Shown: positions 8,106-16,542, counted from the first letter of the stretch. The stretch is DNA of 64,000 nt from DATBRV01 sp036560145 (GCA_036560145.1 DATBRV010000141.1:31144-95143), one strand, 5' to 3'. Translations and numbers: made by a program. The notes: a model not told the origin generated them from the letters alone.

Positions 8106-8810
8106 CTAGCTCTTTTCGGAGTCGCCTCCCAGCCAGGAGTAGAAGCCGCCCGCCAGCGCGGCGCCCACGATCGGCGCGATCCAGAAGAGCCAGAGCTGGC
8201 CGAGCGCCCAACCGCCGACGAACACCGCGGGGCCGGTGCTGCGCGCCGGGTTGACCGAGAGGTTGGTGACCGGGATCCCGATCAGGTGGATCAGCGTGAG
8301 GCCGAGACCGATCGCGATCGGCGCGAAGCCCGCCGGGGCCTTTCGATCCGTCGCGCCGAGGATGATCACCAGGAACATGAACGTGAGCACCACTTCGGTG
8401 ATCAGCGCCGAGCCCAGCGAATAGCCTCCGGGCGAGTGCTCGCCGTAGCCGTTCGAGGCGAGGCCCCCGGCGATGTCGAAGCCCGCCTGGCCGCTCGCGA
8501 TCAGGTAGAGCATGCCCGCGCCCGCGATTCCGCCCAGCACCTGCGCCACCACGTAGGGAACCAGCTCGCTGCTCGGAAAGCGTCCGCCGACGACGAGTCC
8601 GACCGACACCGCGGGGTTGAGATGGCAGCCAGAGATGTGTCCGATCGCATAGGCCATCGTGAGCACCGTGAGGCCGAACGCGAATGCCACGCCGAGCAGT
8701 CCGATGCCGACGTTCGGGAAGGCGGCGGACAACACCGCGCTGCCGCAGCCGCCGAGCACTAGCCAGAAGGTGCCGATGAACTCCGCCGTGGAGCGCTGGG
8801 CCAGGGACAT
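8106..8810 (-). CDS. aqpZ: Aquaporin Z (MIP family water channel)
   Basis: A 234-residue inner-membrane channel, close to E. coli AqpZ (231). Both half-helix NPA motifs are present: HLNPAVS near residue 63 and SVNPARS near 185. The six membrane segments flank them in the usual order. A His in the second half (TLIHLIG) and the Arg after the second NPA fit a water-selective pore rather than a glycerol facilitator. The ATG at 8810 has a strong GGAGGA site seven bases upstream; the ORF otherwise runs on to 9065. The 202 bp separating it from the divergent M48 gene holds no clear promoter hexamers. Confidence 0.92.
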   Translation of the reverse strand: MSLAQRSTAEFIGTFWLVLGGCGSAVLSAAFPNVGIGLLGVAFAFGLTVLTMAYAIGHISGCHLNPAVSVGLVVGGRFPSSELVPYVVAQVLGGIAGAGMLYLIASGQAGFDIAGGLASNGYGEHSPGGYSLGSALITEVVLTFMFLVIILGATDRKAPAGFAPIAIGLGLTLIHLIGIPVTNLSVNPARSTGPAVFVGGWALGQLWLFWIAPIVGAALAGGFYSWLGGDSEKS

Positions 8811-9012
8811 CGAGGGTTCCTCCTTCACGCAAGCCAGTGTCGATCGCGAAACGCGAGCGCCCCGCATTCTGCACCAACCGTCGACGCCGGAACAATGGAA
8901 ACACCCGGCGCGCGATTCGAGGGGATGCCCCCACGGCGTGCCGGGGGCGCCAGCCTCGCCTATGGTCGATGGCGCCCCGCCGCGGGGGACGGCGCGGCCG
9001 GGAGGAGCAGAC

Positions 9013-9909
9013 ATGCAGCTCGGCGGATCCGGCGACCCCGGCTGGGGCGATCCGCGGCGGCGCACGCTGCTGCGCGGGCGCAGCGGCCGTTTCCGTGTCT
9101 GGCCGCTGGTGATCTTCGGTGCCTTCTTCGCCTGGTACTACTTCTCGCATCAGGAGGAGGTGCCGCTCACCGGGCGCAAGCAGCTCGTCGATCTCTCGCG
9201 CGAGCAGGAGGCGGCGCTGGGGCTCGAGTCCTATCGGCAGATCCTCGGCCAGTCGCAGATCGTCGCGGGCGGCGCCGATGTGGACCGGATCCGCGCGATC
9301 GGACGCCGCCTGGCCGCCGTCTCCGACGATCCCGGCTTCGAGTGGGAGTTCAACCTGATCGCGTCCGATCAGGCCAACGCCTTCGCGCTGCCGGGTGGGA
9401 AGGTGGCGGTCTACTCGGGGCTGCTTCCGATCGCCGGCAACGACGACGGGCTGGCCGCCGTGATGGGGCACGAGATCGCGCACGCGATCGCGCGCCACGG
9501 CGCCGAGCGGATCGCGCACGAGAAGCTCGCGCAGCTCGGCTCGCTCGCGGTCGGCACCGCCGTCGGCGAGATGGACGTCCAGACCCAGCGCATGGTGATG
9601 GGGGCCCTCGGCGTGGGCGCGCAGTTCGGCGTGCTGCTGCCGTTCTCGCGCAGCCACGAGACCGAGGCGGACTACATGGGGCTGATCTACACGGCGCGCG
9701 CCTGCTTCGACCCGCGCGAGGCGCCGCGGCTCTGGGAGCGCATGTCACGGGCCGCGGGCGGCGGCGCGGCCCCGGCCGAGTTCATGTCGACGCATCCCGG
9801 CCACGAGACGCGCATCCAGAACCTCGATCAGTGGATGGCGGAAGCGATGCGCGTGCGCGCGGAGTCCTGCGGCGGCGCCGGCGGAACCAGCGCGGACGCG
9901 GCTCAGTAA
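9013..9909 (+). CDS. M48 family metalloprotease, membrane anchored
   Basis: A 298-residue zinc protease. One N-terminal transmembrane segment (about residues 30-45) anchors it, followed by the PLTGRKQL segment seen in periplasmic M48 proteases of the BepA/LoiP type. The zinc motif GHEIAHAIARH is near residue 155 and the third ligand lies in HETEADYMGL (Glu near 217). The THPGHETR segment near the C-terminus is also typical of this subfamily, which handles outer-membrane protein quality control. The start ATG follows GGAGGAG. Its last seven bases overlap the convergent HerA-like gene. Confidence 0.9.
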   Translation: MQLGGSGDPGWGDPRRRTLLRGRSGRFRVWPLVIFGAFFAWYYFSHQEEVPLTGRKQLVDLSREQEAALGLESYRQILGQSQIVAGGADVDRIRAIGRRLAAVSDDPGFEWEFNLIASDQANAFALPGGKVAVYSGLLPIAGNDDGLAAVMGHEIAHAIARHGAERIAHEKLAQLGSLAVGTAVGEMDVQTQRMVMGALGVGAQFGVLLPFSRSHETEADYMGLIYTARACFDPREAPRLWERMSRAAGGGAAPAEFMSTHPGHETRIQNLDQWMAEAMRVRAESCGGAGGTSADAAQ

Positions 9910-11411
9910 CGCCGCCGCCGGCGCGCCGGACCGAGGATCGCGCCCATCAGCCCGCGCGTGACGGCCCCGGCGACGGTGCGCGCGAGCGGAGAGTTGAGGA
10001 TCCGCGAGAACGAGGAGTCGTCCGGCGTCGCGCGCCCGCCGCGGGCGGGCGCCTCGGGCTCCGGCTCCGCCTCCTGCCGACGGCGCGCGAGCTTCTCCTC
10101 GGCGCTGTCGCGGTCCACCGCCTCCGCGTAGCGGCGCACCTGCGGCGTCGCGAGCCGCGCCGCCAGCTCGGCCGGATCCAGCGGGCCCATGCGCGAGGCG
10201 GGCGGGATCAGGCGGGTCGCAAACGGCGGCGTGGGAGCGCCGCTCTTGCCGAGCACCGTGATCAGCGCCTCGCCGATCCCGAGCGCGGTGAGCGTCTCGG
10301 CCACGTCGTAGAAGTCCGTCCTCGGGAAGGTGCGCGCGGCTGCGCGCAGCGCCTTCTCGTCGTCGGGCGTGAAGGCGCGCAGCGCGTGCTGGACGCGGTT
10401 GCCGAGCTGGGCGAGGACGTCCGGCGGAACGTCCTTCGGGCTCTGCGTGACGAAGAAGATCCCGACGCCCTTCGAGCGCACCAGCCGCACTACCTGCTCG
10501 ACCTGCTCGAGGAAGGCCCGGCTCGCGCCTTCGAAGAGCCAGTGCGCCTCGTCGAAGAAGAACACGAGCTTGGGCTTGTCGAGGTCGCCCACCTCGGGGA
10601 GCTGCGCGTAGAGGCGCGCGAGCATCCACATCATGAAGGTGGAGAAGAGCGCCGGCTTGTCCTGCACGTCGGAGAGCTCGAGCACGGAGATCAGCCCGCG
10701 CCCGTCGCGCTCGATCTGGAGCAGGTCGTCGAGGTCGAACTCGGGCTCGCCGAAGAAGGCCAGCGCCCCCTGCTGCTCGAGCTCGACCAGCTCGCGCAGC
10801 AGCACGCCGACCGTCGCCTTCGACATGCCGCCATAGCCGGCCAGCTCGCTGGCGCCCTCGCCCGAGAGATGCGCGAGCACGGCGCGCAGATCCGCGAAGT
10901 CGAGCAGCTCGAGGCCGCGGTCGTCGCTCCACTTGAAGACCATGCTGAGGACGCTGGTCTGCGTCTCGTTGAGCCCGAGCACGCGGGAGAGCAGCAGCGG
11001 GCCGAAGGAGGAGACCGTCGCGCGCAGCTGGGCGCCGAGCTTGCCCGAGAGGCTCAGGAACTCGACCGGGCAGGGGGCCGGGCGCCAGGCGTAACCGGTG
11101 TCGCGGGCGCGTTCGGTGACGCGCTCGCCCGGCTCTCCCGCCACGGCGAGCCCGGAGAGATCGCTCTTGAGATCGGCGAGGAAGACCGGAACGCCGGCCG
11201 CCGAGATCTGCTCGGCCATCAGCTGGAGGGTCTTGGTCTTTCCCGTTCCGGTGGCGCCGGCGATCAGACCGTGGCGGCTGAGCATCGCGAGCGGCACCGC
11301 GACCAACGGCTCCGGGTGACACTCGCCGCGGTGCACGGGCGCGCCGAGCGTGACGGCCTTCGCATTCGCGGGGAAGGCAGCGCGCGCTGCGGCGAGGAGC
11401 TGCGGATCCAT
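9903..11411 (-). CDS. HerA-like / DUF853 ATPase (YjgR family)
   Basis: A 502-residue P-loop ATPase of the HerA/FtsK branch. Walker A GATGTGKT is near residues 51-58 and Walker B LVFFFDEAHWLF near 290-300, followed by the GIFFVTQSPKD sensor strand. The full-length DUF853 domain matches E. coli YjgR in size (500 residues). The C-terminus adds a Glu/Pro/Arg-rich linker and a basic tail. YjgR-type ATPases have no settled function; DNA translocation is inferred from the HerA kinship. It is divergent from a small membrane protein gene. Confidence 0.85.
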   Translation of the reverse strand: MDPQLLAAARAAFPANAKAVTLGAPVHRGECHPEPLVAVPLAMLSRHGLIAGATGTGKTKTLQLMAEQISAAGVPVFLADLKSDLSGLAVAGEPGERVTERARDTGYAWRPAPCPVEFLSLSGKLGAQLRATVSSFGPLLLSRVLGLNETQTSVLSMVFKWSDDRGLELLDFADLRAVLAHLSGEGASELAGYGGMSKATVGVLLRELVELEQQGALAFFGEPEFDLDDLLQIERDGRGLISVLELSDVQDKPALFSTFMMWMLARLYAQLPEVGDLDKPKLVFFFDEAHWLFEGASRAFLEQVEQVVRLVRSKGVGIFFVTQSPKDVPPDVLAQLGNRVQHALRAFTPDDEKALRAAARTFPRTDFYDVAETLTALGIGEALITVLGKSGAPTPPFATRLIPPASRMGPLDPAELAARLATPQVRRYAEAVDRDSAEEKLARRRQEAEPEPEAPARGGRATPDDSSFSRILNSPLARTVAGAVTRGLMGAILGPARRRRRY

Positions 11412-11513
11412 CTGGAGGTCTCCGAGGACGAAGCGCCGCGCGGCGCCGGCTCGCAGGGTAACATGGGGCCGGCCAGCTTAAAGCCGTCGCCGCCGACGGC
11501 CGATCCACGCGAG

Positions 11514-11867
11514 ATGCCGGAGATCTGGCTGGTCGGCGCGCTGGTGCTGGTGCTCGCGGTGGGCGGGCTCGCGGCGCAGCTGCTCTCGTGGACCGCGGTG
11601 CTCGAGCTGGGCGTCCTCGCGGTCGCGCTGGGCCTCGGGCTCGGGATCCCGACCAGCCTCGTCTATCACGCCAAGCTCGCGCGCACGCTCGCGGCGCGCG
11701 GCGAGCTCCCGAGCCGATGGTGGCTCTCGCCCACGCGCCTGCACTCGCGTCTGCGCGGCGCGGAACGGCGCGCGGTGCTGCGCTGGTTCTTCCTCGGCGG
11801 CGCCGGTTTCGTGCTCACGCTGGCCGGCTGCGCGGCGGCGCTGCTCGGCGCGCTGCTCGCGGAGTAG
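11514..11867 (+). CDS. Small two-segment membrane protein, unknown
   Basis: A 117-residue protein with two long hydrophobic stretches at the N-terminus (about residues 2-45) and one near the C-terminus (RWFFLGGAGFVLTLAGCAAALLGALL), with an Arg-rich hydrophilic middle. No family is recognised. An in-frame ATG at 11463 would add 17 residues without a hydrophobic character; the ATG at 11514 is preferred because it starts right before the first membrane segment, but neither has a clear ribosome site. Confidence 0.5.
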   Translation: MPEIWLVGALVLVLAVGGLAAQLLSWTAVLELGVLAVALGLGLGIPTSLVYHAKLARTLAARGELPSRWWLSPTRLHSRLRGAERRAVLRWFFLGGAGFVLTLAGCAAALLGALLAE

Positions 11868-11903
11868 CTCCCCGCCGCGCGCAGCGCGCCGAACGAGACC
11901 GGG

Positions 11904-12614
11904 TCAGTTGACGTTGCAGGCCCCCCGCGAGTCGCCATGCGCCAGGTGTGCGGGCACCGCCGAGGCGTCGACGAAGATCGTGTTCCGGTTGCTCGGATTG
12001 CCGGGCGGGTAGTGACAGATCGCCACCAGCGTCGGGAGGATGAGCGGGCGCGAGACCTTGCGCTCGGCGATCCGCTCCACGTCGACCGAGACGTCGCCGG
12101 CGGTTCCGGCGGCCGTGTAGACGGCTTCGACGTGCAGGGCGCTCCTGCTCTCGATCACGAGGAAACCCTGAACGAGATCCGTGGCGGGCGGCGGGTTCGG
12201 GAAGACGAACTCGTTTCGGATCTCTTCACAGTCGACCTGCAGCCCGGTTCCGGGGCTGACGATGTCCTCGATCTGATCCGAAACTTCGCCGCTCGCCTGC
12301 TCTTCGGGCGGGTAGGTGAGGGCCACGTTCTTGCGGAGCGTGACGTCGGCGCTGTTGAAGTTGTAGAGGCTCACCGCGGTGGCGAACACGCCCGGAACGA
12401 CCCGCAGGGCTTCGCCCGAGTTCACGCCGCAGGTGAACTTGACCACGTACTGGAACCATTCGATCAGCCTGGGCTGCGACCAGCTGTTCGAGGATTCCGA
12501 CCAGCTGTTCGAGGACTCCGACTTGGACTTGGCCAGGGCGGGGGGCGAAGCGAAGATCGCCGCGGCGACGAACAGCAGTGCAACGGTGGAGAGCCTGCGA
12601 GCAAGAGTCGTCAT
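11904..12614 (-). CDS. Secreted protein with SSNSWS tandem repeat and C-terminal CHxPPGNP module
   Basis: A 236-residue exported protein. A signal peptide (residues 1-29, ending PALA-K) is followed by a short tandem repeat SSNSWSE/SSNSWSQ that is also a direct DNA repeat near 12480-12525. The C-terminal 40 residues carry CHYPPGNP, then AVPAHLAHGD and a final Cys, a module I know from many bacterial secreted proteins of unknown function. The middle part looks like beta-rich surface domains. The ATG at 12614 has AAAGGA seven bases upstream; the ORF otherwise extends far upstream as a shadow. Confidence 0.7.
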   Translation of the reverse strand: MTTLARRLSTVALLFVAAAIFASPPALAKSKSESSNSWSESSNSWSQPRLIEWFQYVVKFTCGVNSGEALRVVPGVFATAVSLYNFNSADVTLRKNVALTYPPEEQASGEVSDQIEDIVSPGTGLQVDCEEIRNEFVFPNPPPATDLVQGFLVIESRSALHVEAVYTAAGTAGDVSVDVERIAERKVSRPLILPTLVAICHYPPGNPSNRNTIFVDASAVPAHLAHGDSRGACNVN

Positions 12615-12630
12615 GGGGGGTCCTTTTCTT

Positions 12631-12651
12631 GGCGCAGCCCGGGCTTGCGCC
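12631..12651. terminator. GC-rich inverted repeat between two minus-strand genes
   Basis: The arms GGCGCA and TGCGCC flank a self-complementary GCCCGGGC core, giving about ten base pairs with one bulged T. It lies after the stop of the methyltransferase-like gene and 17 bases before the start of the secreted repeat protein. It has no U-run on the minus strand, so it may be an attenuator, an RNA-stabilising hairpin or a weak terminator. Confidence 0.35.
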
Positions 12652-12679
12652 GCTTCTCCCCCCCAGGTGCAGGGCCACT

Positions 12680-13126
12680 CTACCACACCCGTCGGGGGAG
12701 TGGAACCCAGCGCGGAACCGACGCGAGATACCGTTGGTAGGCGGCTCCGAAGTTCCTCGTGAGTGTCGGCTCTTCGTAGAAGACCACGAAGCTGTGAAAT
12801 GCCAGGAAGAGCAACGCGGCATAGAGCAGTGTCCCCGGCGATGCGAAGAAGATCGCCTGCGCGGCGATCAGGCTGAGCACGCCGACGTACATGGGATTGC
12901 GGCAAACGCGGTAGAGGCCGCGCGCGACCAGCTCCCTGGGCGGATCGATCGGCGCCGGCGTCCCCGCGGCCCGCGCGAAGTCGAGCGCGCACCAGAGATA
13001 GACGGCGAGACCGACGGCAGCCAACACGAGGGAGAGGGCTTGCAGCAGGGGGCCGGCGGGCGAGGCGCCCAGCGCGCTTCGAATCCAGTGCGGCACCAGG
13101 CCGACGACCGTGCCCGGAACGAGCAC
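12680..13126 (-). CDS. Isoprenylcysteine carboxyl methyltransferase-like membrane protein
   Basis: A membrane methyltransferase of the ICMT/PEMT type. It shows several membrane segments and the signature LVARGLYRVCRNPMYVG, in which RNPMYVG is the conserved cofactor-binding loop, followed by a second conserved patch YEEPTLTRNFGAAYQRYLASVPRW. GTG at 13126 is the first usual start, but the reading frame continues upstream with NLVYAKTLLFT, which looks like the true family N-terminus; a CTG at 13156 with GGAGG nine bases upstream is a candidate. The substrate in bacteria is unknown. Confidence 0.75.
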   Translation of the reverse strand: MLVPGTVVGLVPHWIRSALGASPAGPLLQALSLVLAAVGLAVYLWCALDFARAAGTPAPIDPPRELVARGLYRVCRNPMYVGVLSLIAAQAIFFASPGTLLYAALLFLAFHSFVVFYEEPTLTRNFGAAYQRYLASVPRWVPLPRRVW

Positions 13127-13165
13127 CGTGAAGAGCAGGGTCTTGGCGTAGACCAGGTTCGATGA

Positions 13166-13206
13166 CCTCCGCTCGGCTGCGCCTCGCTGCGCGCTCCGCT
13201 TGCTAT
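13166..13206 (+). repeat. Dispersed palindromic intergenic repeat, copy 1
   Basis: The sequence cctccGCTCGgCTGCGcCTCGCTGC is followed by GCG-ctc-CGC and TTGC. It matches four other intergenic copies in this window (30436, 33205, 37441, 38586). The right end touches the stop codon of the SDR gene, and its left end carries the GGAGG that could serve the methyltransferase-like gene on the minus strand. This copy has the short form of the terminal hairpin. Confidence 0.65.
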
Positions 13207-14123
13207 GCCGGCGGCACCGTGAAGCCGTCCTTCACCGGCTCGAGCTTCTCGAAGTGCGGCGCCAGCTGCTGGTGCAGGCTCGCGACGGTCCAGCGCTCGG
13301 GGCTGTGGAACTTGGTGTCGGTGCTCGGCCGCCCGAGCACGGTGACGTCCTTGTTCCAGACGATCAGCACGTGTCCCGAGATGCGCTGCGCCTCCGGCGA
13401 GGCCAGATAGCCGACCAGCGGCGCCACGTTCTCCGGCGCGAACACGTCGAAGCCGCCCTCCGGCTTCGCGAACATCGCCTTGAGCGGGCCTTCCTCGTTC
13501 ATGCGCGTGCGCGCGCGCGGCATCACCGCGTTGGCCGTCACGCCGTACTTGAGCAGCGCCTGCGCGGCCGACATGGTCATGGCCACGATGCCGGCCTTCG
13601 CCGCCGCGTAGTTGGGCTGCCCCACCGAGCCGAAGATGAACGCCTCCGAGCTGGTGTTGATCAGGCGTCCGTAGAGCGTCCCCCCGCTCGCCTTGGCCTT
13701 GTCGCGCCAGTAGGCGGTGGCGAAGCGCATGCCACAGAAGTGCCCCTTCAGGTGGACGCGGATCACGGCGTCAAAATCGTCTTCGCTCATGTTGAAGATG
13801 GTCGAGTCGCGCAGGAAGCCGGCGTTGTTGACCAGGATGTGGAGGTCGCCCCAGGTGTCGAGCGCGGTCTTGATCATCGCCTGCGAGTCGTTCCAATCGG
13901 CGACGTCGCCGAAGTGCGGGACCGCCTCGCCGCCCGCCTTGCGGATCTCCTCCACCACCGCGCGCCCGGCCGACTCGTCGCGGCCGCGGCCGTCGCCGCG
14001 CGTCCCGAGGTCGTTCACGACCACGCGCGCCCCCTGGCTCGCGAGCTGGAGCGCCTCCACGCGGCCGAGCCCGTGCGCCGCTCCCGTGACGATCGCGACC
14101 TTTCCCTCGAGATTTCCCTGCAT
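13203..14123 (-). CDS. chsB1: Short-chain dehydrogenase, ChsB1/Hsd4A-like (steroid 22-hydroxyacyl-CoA dehydrogenase)
   Basis: A 306-residue NAD-dependent SDR. The cofactor motif TGAAHGLG is at residues 13-20, NNAG near 99-102, and the catalytic region NTSSEAF...NYAAAK near 155-175. Three blocks match actinobacterial ChsB1/Hsd4A (Rv3502c) as I recall it: AYWRDKAKA, the NTSSEA strand and PRARTRM. That enzyme oxidises the 22-hydroxyl of the C24 steroid acyl-CoA during the second side-chain beta-oxidation cycle and also acts on 17-beta-hydroxysteroids. It is the last gene of the seven-gene steroid operon, 16 bp after fadA5. Membership of the operon supports the assignment; other MFE-2-like SDRs are the alternative. 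Confidence 0.8.
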   Translation of the reverse strand: MQGNLEGKVAIVTGAAHGLGRVEALQLASQGARVVVNDLGTRGDGRGRDESAGRAVVEEIRKAGGEAVPHFGDVADWNDSQAMIKTALDTWGDLHILVNNAGFLRDSTIFNMSEDDFDAVIRVHLKGHFCGMRFATAYWRDKAKASGGTLYGRLINTSSEAFIFGSVGQPNYAAAKAGIVAMTMSAAQALLKYGVTANAVMPRARTRMNEEGPLKAMFAKPEGGFDVFAPENVAPLVGYLASPEAQRISGHVLIVWNKDVTVLGRPSTDTKFHSPERWTVASLHQQLAPHFEKLEPVKDGFTVPPA

Positions 14124-14139
14124 GCTGGCTTCCCCCGTC

Positions 14140-15315
14140 CTACAGCCGCTCGATGATGGTGCCGGTGCCGACCGAGGCGCCGCAGCACATGGTGATGAGC
14201 GCGGTGCCGAGGCCGCGCCGCTCGAGCTCGTGCAGCGCGGTCACGATCAGCCGCGTCCCGGTCGCCCCGACCGGGTGGCCGAGCGCGATCGCGCCGCCGT
14301 TCACGTTGACGCGGTCCATGTCGGGCTTGCAGACCCGGGCCCACGAGAGGACGACCGCCGCGAAGGCCTCGTTGATCTCGATCAGGTCCATGTCCGAGAG
14401 CTGCATCCCCGTCTTCTCGAGGATCCGCTGTGTCGCGTCGATCGGGCCGTCGAGCAGGTAGTAGGGATCGGTGCCGACCACCACCCCCTGCCGGATGCGC
14501 GCGCGCGGCTTCAGCCCGAGCGCCCGGGCTTTTTCAGCCGTCATCCACAGGATCGCCGCCGCGCCGTCGCTGATCTGCGACGAGTTCCCGGCTGTGTGGA
14601 TCCCGCCTTCCACCACGGGCTTGAGCTGCGCAAGCGCCTCCAGCGACGTCTCGCGGATCCCCTGGTCCTCCTCCACCAGCTGGGTGCGGCCGGAGGGCTT
14701 GCCGTCGTCGCCGAGCACGGGAGCGTCGATCGGGAGGATCTCCTGCTTGAAGCGCCCCTCGTCGCGCGCGCGCTTGGCTTTCTGCTGCGAGGCGAGGCCG
14801 AAGCGGTCGACCTCGTCGCGCGTGATGCCCCGGTTCTTCGCAATCCGCTCGGCCGAGCGGAACTGGTCGGGCGTCGAGTCCCACGGCCAGTCGGGGGGCA
14901 CGAAGAAGCCGGGTCCGTTCATCACGTTGGCGCCGAGCCCGACGTGGCTCATCACCTCGACGCCGCAGGCGATGCCGGCGTCGATGTTGCCGGAGCGGAT
15001 CAGCGCCGAGACCAGATGGTTGGCCTGCTGGCCCGAGCCGCACTGCGTGTCGACCGTGGTGCCGCCCGTGCGCCAGCCCTTGCCGCGCGAGAGCCAGGCG
15101 TTGCGTGCGAGATTCCCCGCCTGCTCGCCGGCCTGGGTGACGCAGCCGCCGATGATCTCCTCGACGTCTGCGGGGTCGAGCCCCGCCCGCGTCACCACCG
15201 CGTCCTGCACCTTGGCGAGCAGCTGGGCGGGATGGAAGGCCGAGAGAGAGCCCTTGATGGCCTTGCCGCGCGCGATCGGGGTGCGCAGGGCTTCGACGAT
15301 GACGGCTTCACGCAT
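14140..15315 (-). CDS. fadA5: Steroid 3-ketoacyl-CoA thiolase (FadA5-like)
   Basis: A 391-residue thiolase. The acyl-enzyme Cys is in VDTQCGSGQQA (Cys92), the His in GGAIALGHPVG and the second Cys in CCGAS, matching Cys93, His347 and Cys377 of mycobacterial FadA5. Family-specific blocks also agree with FadA5: IGGCVTQ, SGQQANHL, VGLGAN, GGIHTAG and EPYYHLDG-like DPYYLLDG. FadA5 thiolyses the 3,22-dioxo C24 steroid CoA ester, releasing acetyl-CoA. ATG at 15315 has AGGAGG five bases upstream; a GTG two codons earlier lies inside that site. In Mycobacterium tuberculosis fadA5 lies next to the igr operon but on the opposite strand; here it is inside the operon. Confidence 0.88.
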   Translation of the reverse strand: MREAVIVEALRTPIARGKAIKGSLSAFHPAQLLAKVQDAVVTRAGLDPADVEEIIGGCVTQAGEQAGNLARNAWLSRGKGWRTGGTTVDTQCGSGQQANHLVSALIRSGNIDAGIACGVEVMSHVGLGANVMNGPGFFVPPDWPWDSTPDQFRSAERIAKNRGITRDEVDRFGLASQQKAKRARDEGRFKQEILPIDAPVLGDDGKPSGRTQLVEEDQGIRETSLEALAQLKPVVEGGIHTAGNSSQISDGAAAILWMTAEKARALGLKPRARIRQGVVVGTDPYYLLDGPIDATQRILEKTGMQLSDMDLIEINEAFAAVVLSWARVCKPDMDRVNVNGGAIALGHPVGATGTRLIVTALHELERRGLGTALITMCCGASVGTGTIIERL

Positions 15316-15343
15316 GTTCACCTCCTGTGTCGTGGGTTCCGGG

Positions 15344-16516
15344 TCAGCTGAGCTTTCCGAGGATCATGGCGCTGGTCGGCACGCCGACGCCCGCGGTCAC
15401 GAGCACGCAGTCGTTCTGGGCCGGCTGGTTCACCGAGGTGCCGCGGATCATCCGCACGCCCTCGTTCACGCCGTTCATGCCGTGGATGTAGGCTTCCGAG
15501 AGCTGACCGCCGTGGGTGTTGGTCGGGAGCCGCCCGCCCAGCTCGAGAGCGCCGTCCTTCACGAAATCCTTGGCCTCGCCGCGCCCGCACAGCCCGAAGC
15601 TCTCCAGCTGCCAGAGCACGATCGAGGAGAAGGCGTCGTAGATCACGGCGGCCTGCAGGTCCGCGGGCCCCAGCCCCGAGGTGGCGTAGACCTGCTTCGC
15701 GACCAGGTCCATCTCGGGGATGGCCGCGATGTTCGGGCGATAAAAACTTGTCATCACCTCCTGATCGGCCCCCGCCGCCTGCGCGATGCCGCGGATCAGG
15801 GCGCCCGGCTGCGCGAGGTCGCGCGCGCGCTCGGGGGTGGTGACGATGCAGGCGCAGCCGCCGTCCGTCTCCTGGCAGCAGTCGTAGAGCCGCAGCGGGT
15901 CGACGATCATCCGCGAACTCTGGTGCTCCTCGAACGTGAGCGGCTTGCCGTAGAAGAAGGCGTTCGGGTTGTTGACCGCGTGCTTGCGCGTCGAGATCGC
16001 CACCTGCGCGAGGTCGCTGCTCTTGCAGCCCGTCTCGTGCATGTAGCGCTGCGTGAACATCGCCACCCAGCTGGCGGGCGTCATCAGCCCGAAGGGCATG
16101 TACCAGCTCCAGTGGATCAGATCGCTGGTCACGATGTCGCCGGCGACGCCCTGGCTGTAGCGCTGGCCGGAGCGCCCGTTGAGCGCGCGGTAGCAGACCA
16201 CCACCTCGGCGGCGCCGGTCGCGACCGCGAGCACGGCCTGGTGCACGATGCCGAGCGCCGCGCCGCCACCGTGCGGCGTGCGGCTGAAGAAGCTCAGGTC
16301 GCGGATTCCCACCGAGCGCGCGATCTCGATGTCGTCACTGGTGTCGAGCGTGAAGGTGGTCATGCCGTCGACATCGGACGGTTTCAGGCCCGCGTCGCGG
16401 ATGGCATTGCGAACCGCCTCGCAGGCGAGCTGGAGCTCCGAGCGGCCGGAGTTCTTCGAGAACTCGGTCTGGCCGATCCCGACGATGGCGGCCTGGTCTT
16501 TGAGGGTTCGCGACAT
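15344..16516 (-). CDS. ltp2: Steroid side-chain aldolase Ltp2 (thiolase-fold lipid-transfer protein)
   Basis: A 390-residue thiolase-like protein without thiolase cysteines at the usual places. Long blocks agree with mycobacterial Ltp2 (Rv3540c): AAIVGIGQTEFSKNSGRSE at the start, FYGKPLT, RLYDCCQETDG, CGRGEAKDF, and LPTNTHGGQLSEAYIHGMNG near the C-terminus. Ltp2 performs the retro-aldol cleavage of 17-hydroxy-3-oxo-4-pregnene-20-carboxyl-CoA to androstenedione and propionyl-CoA, and needs the DUF35 domain of ChsH2 as partner, which is encoded upstream in this operon. A patch of A/T-rich codons (ACA AGT TTT TAT) sits near 15741. Confidence 0.92.
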   Translation of the reverse strand: MSRTLKDQAAIVGIGQTEFSKNSGRSELQLACEAVRNAIRDAGLKPSDVDGMTTFTLDTSDDIEIARSVGIRDLSFFSRTPHGGGAALGIVHQAVLAVATGAAEVVVCYRALNGRSGQRYSQGVAGDIVTSDLIHWSWYMPFGLMTPASWVAMFTQRYMHETGCKSSDLAQVAISTRKHAVNNPNAFFYGKPLTFEEHQSSRMIVDPLRLYDCCQETDGGCACIVTTPERARDLAQPGALIRGIAQAAGADQEVMTSFYRPNIAAIPEMDLVAKQVYATSGLGPADLQAAVIYDAFSSIVLWQLESFGLCGRGEAKDFVKDGALELGGRLPTNTHGGQLSEAYIHGMNGVNEGVRMIRGTSVNQPAQNDCVLVTAGVGVPTSAMILGKLS

Positions 16517-16542
16517 GCTCGTGCTCCGGAATGGCTGCTGCG

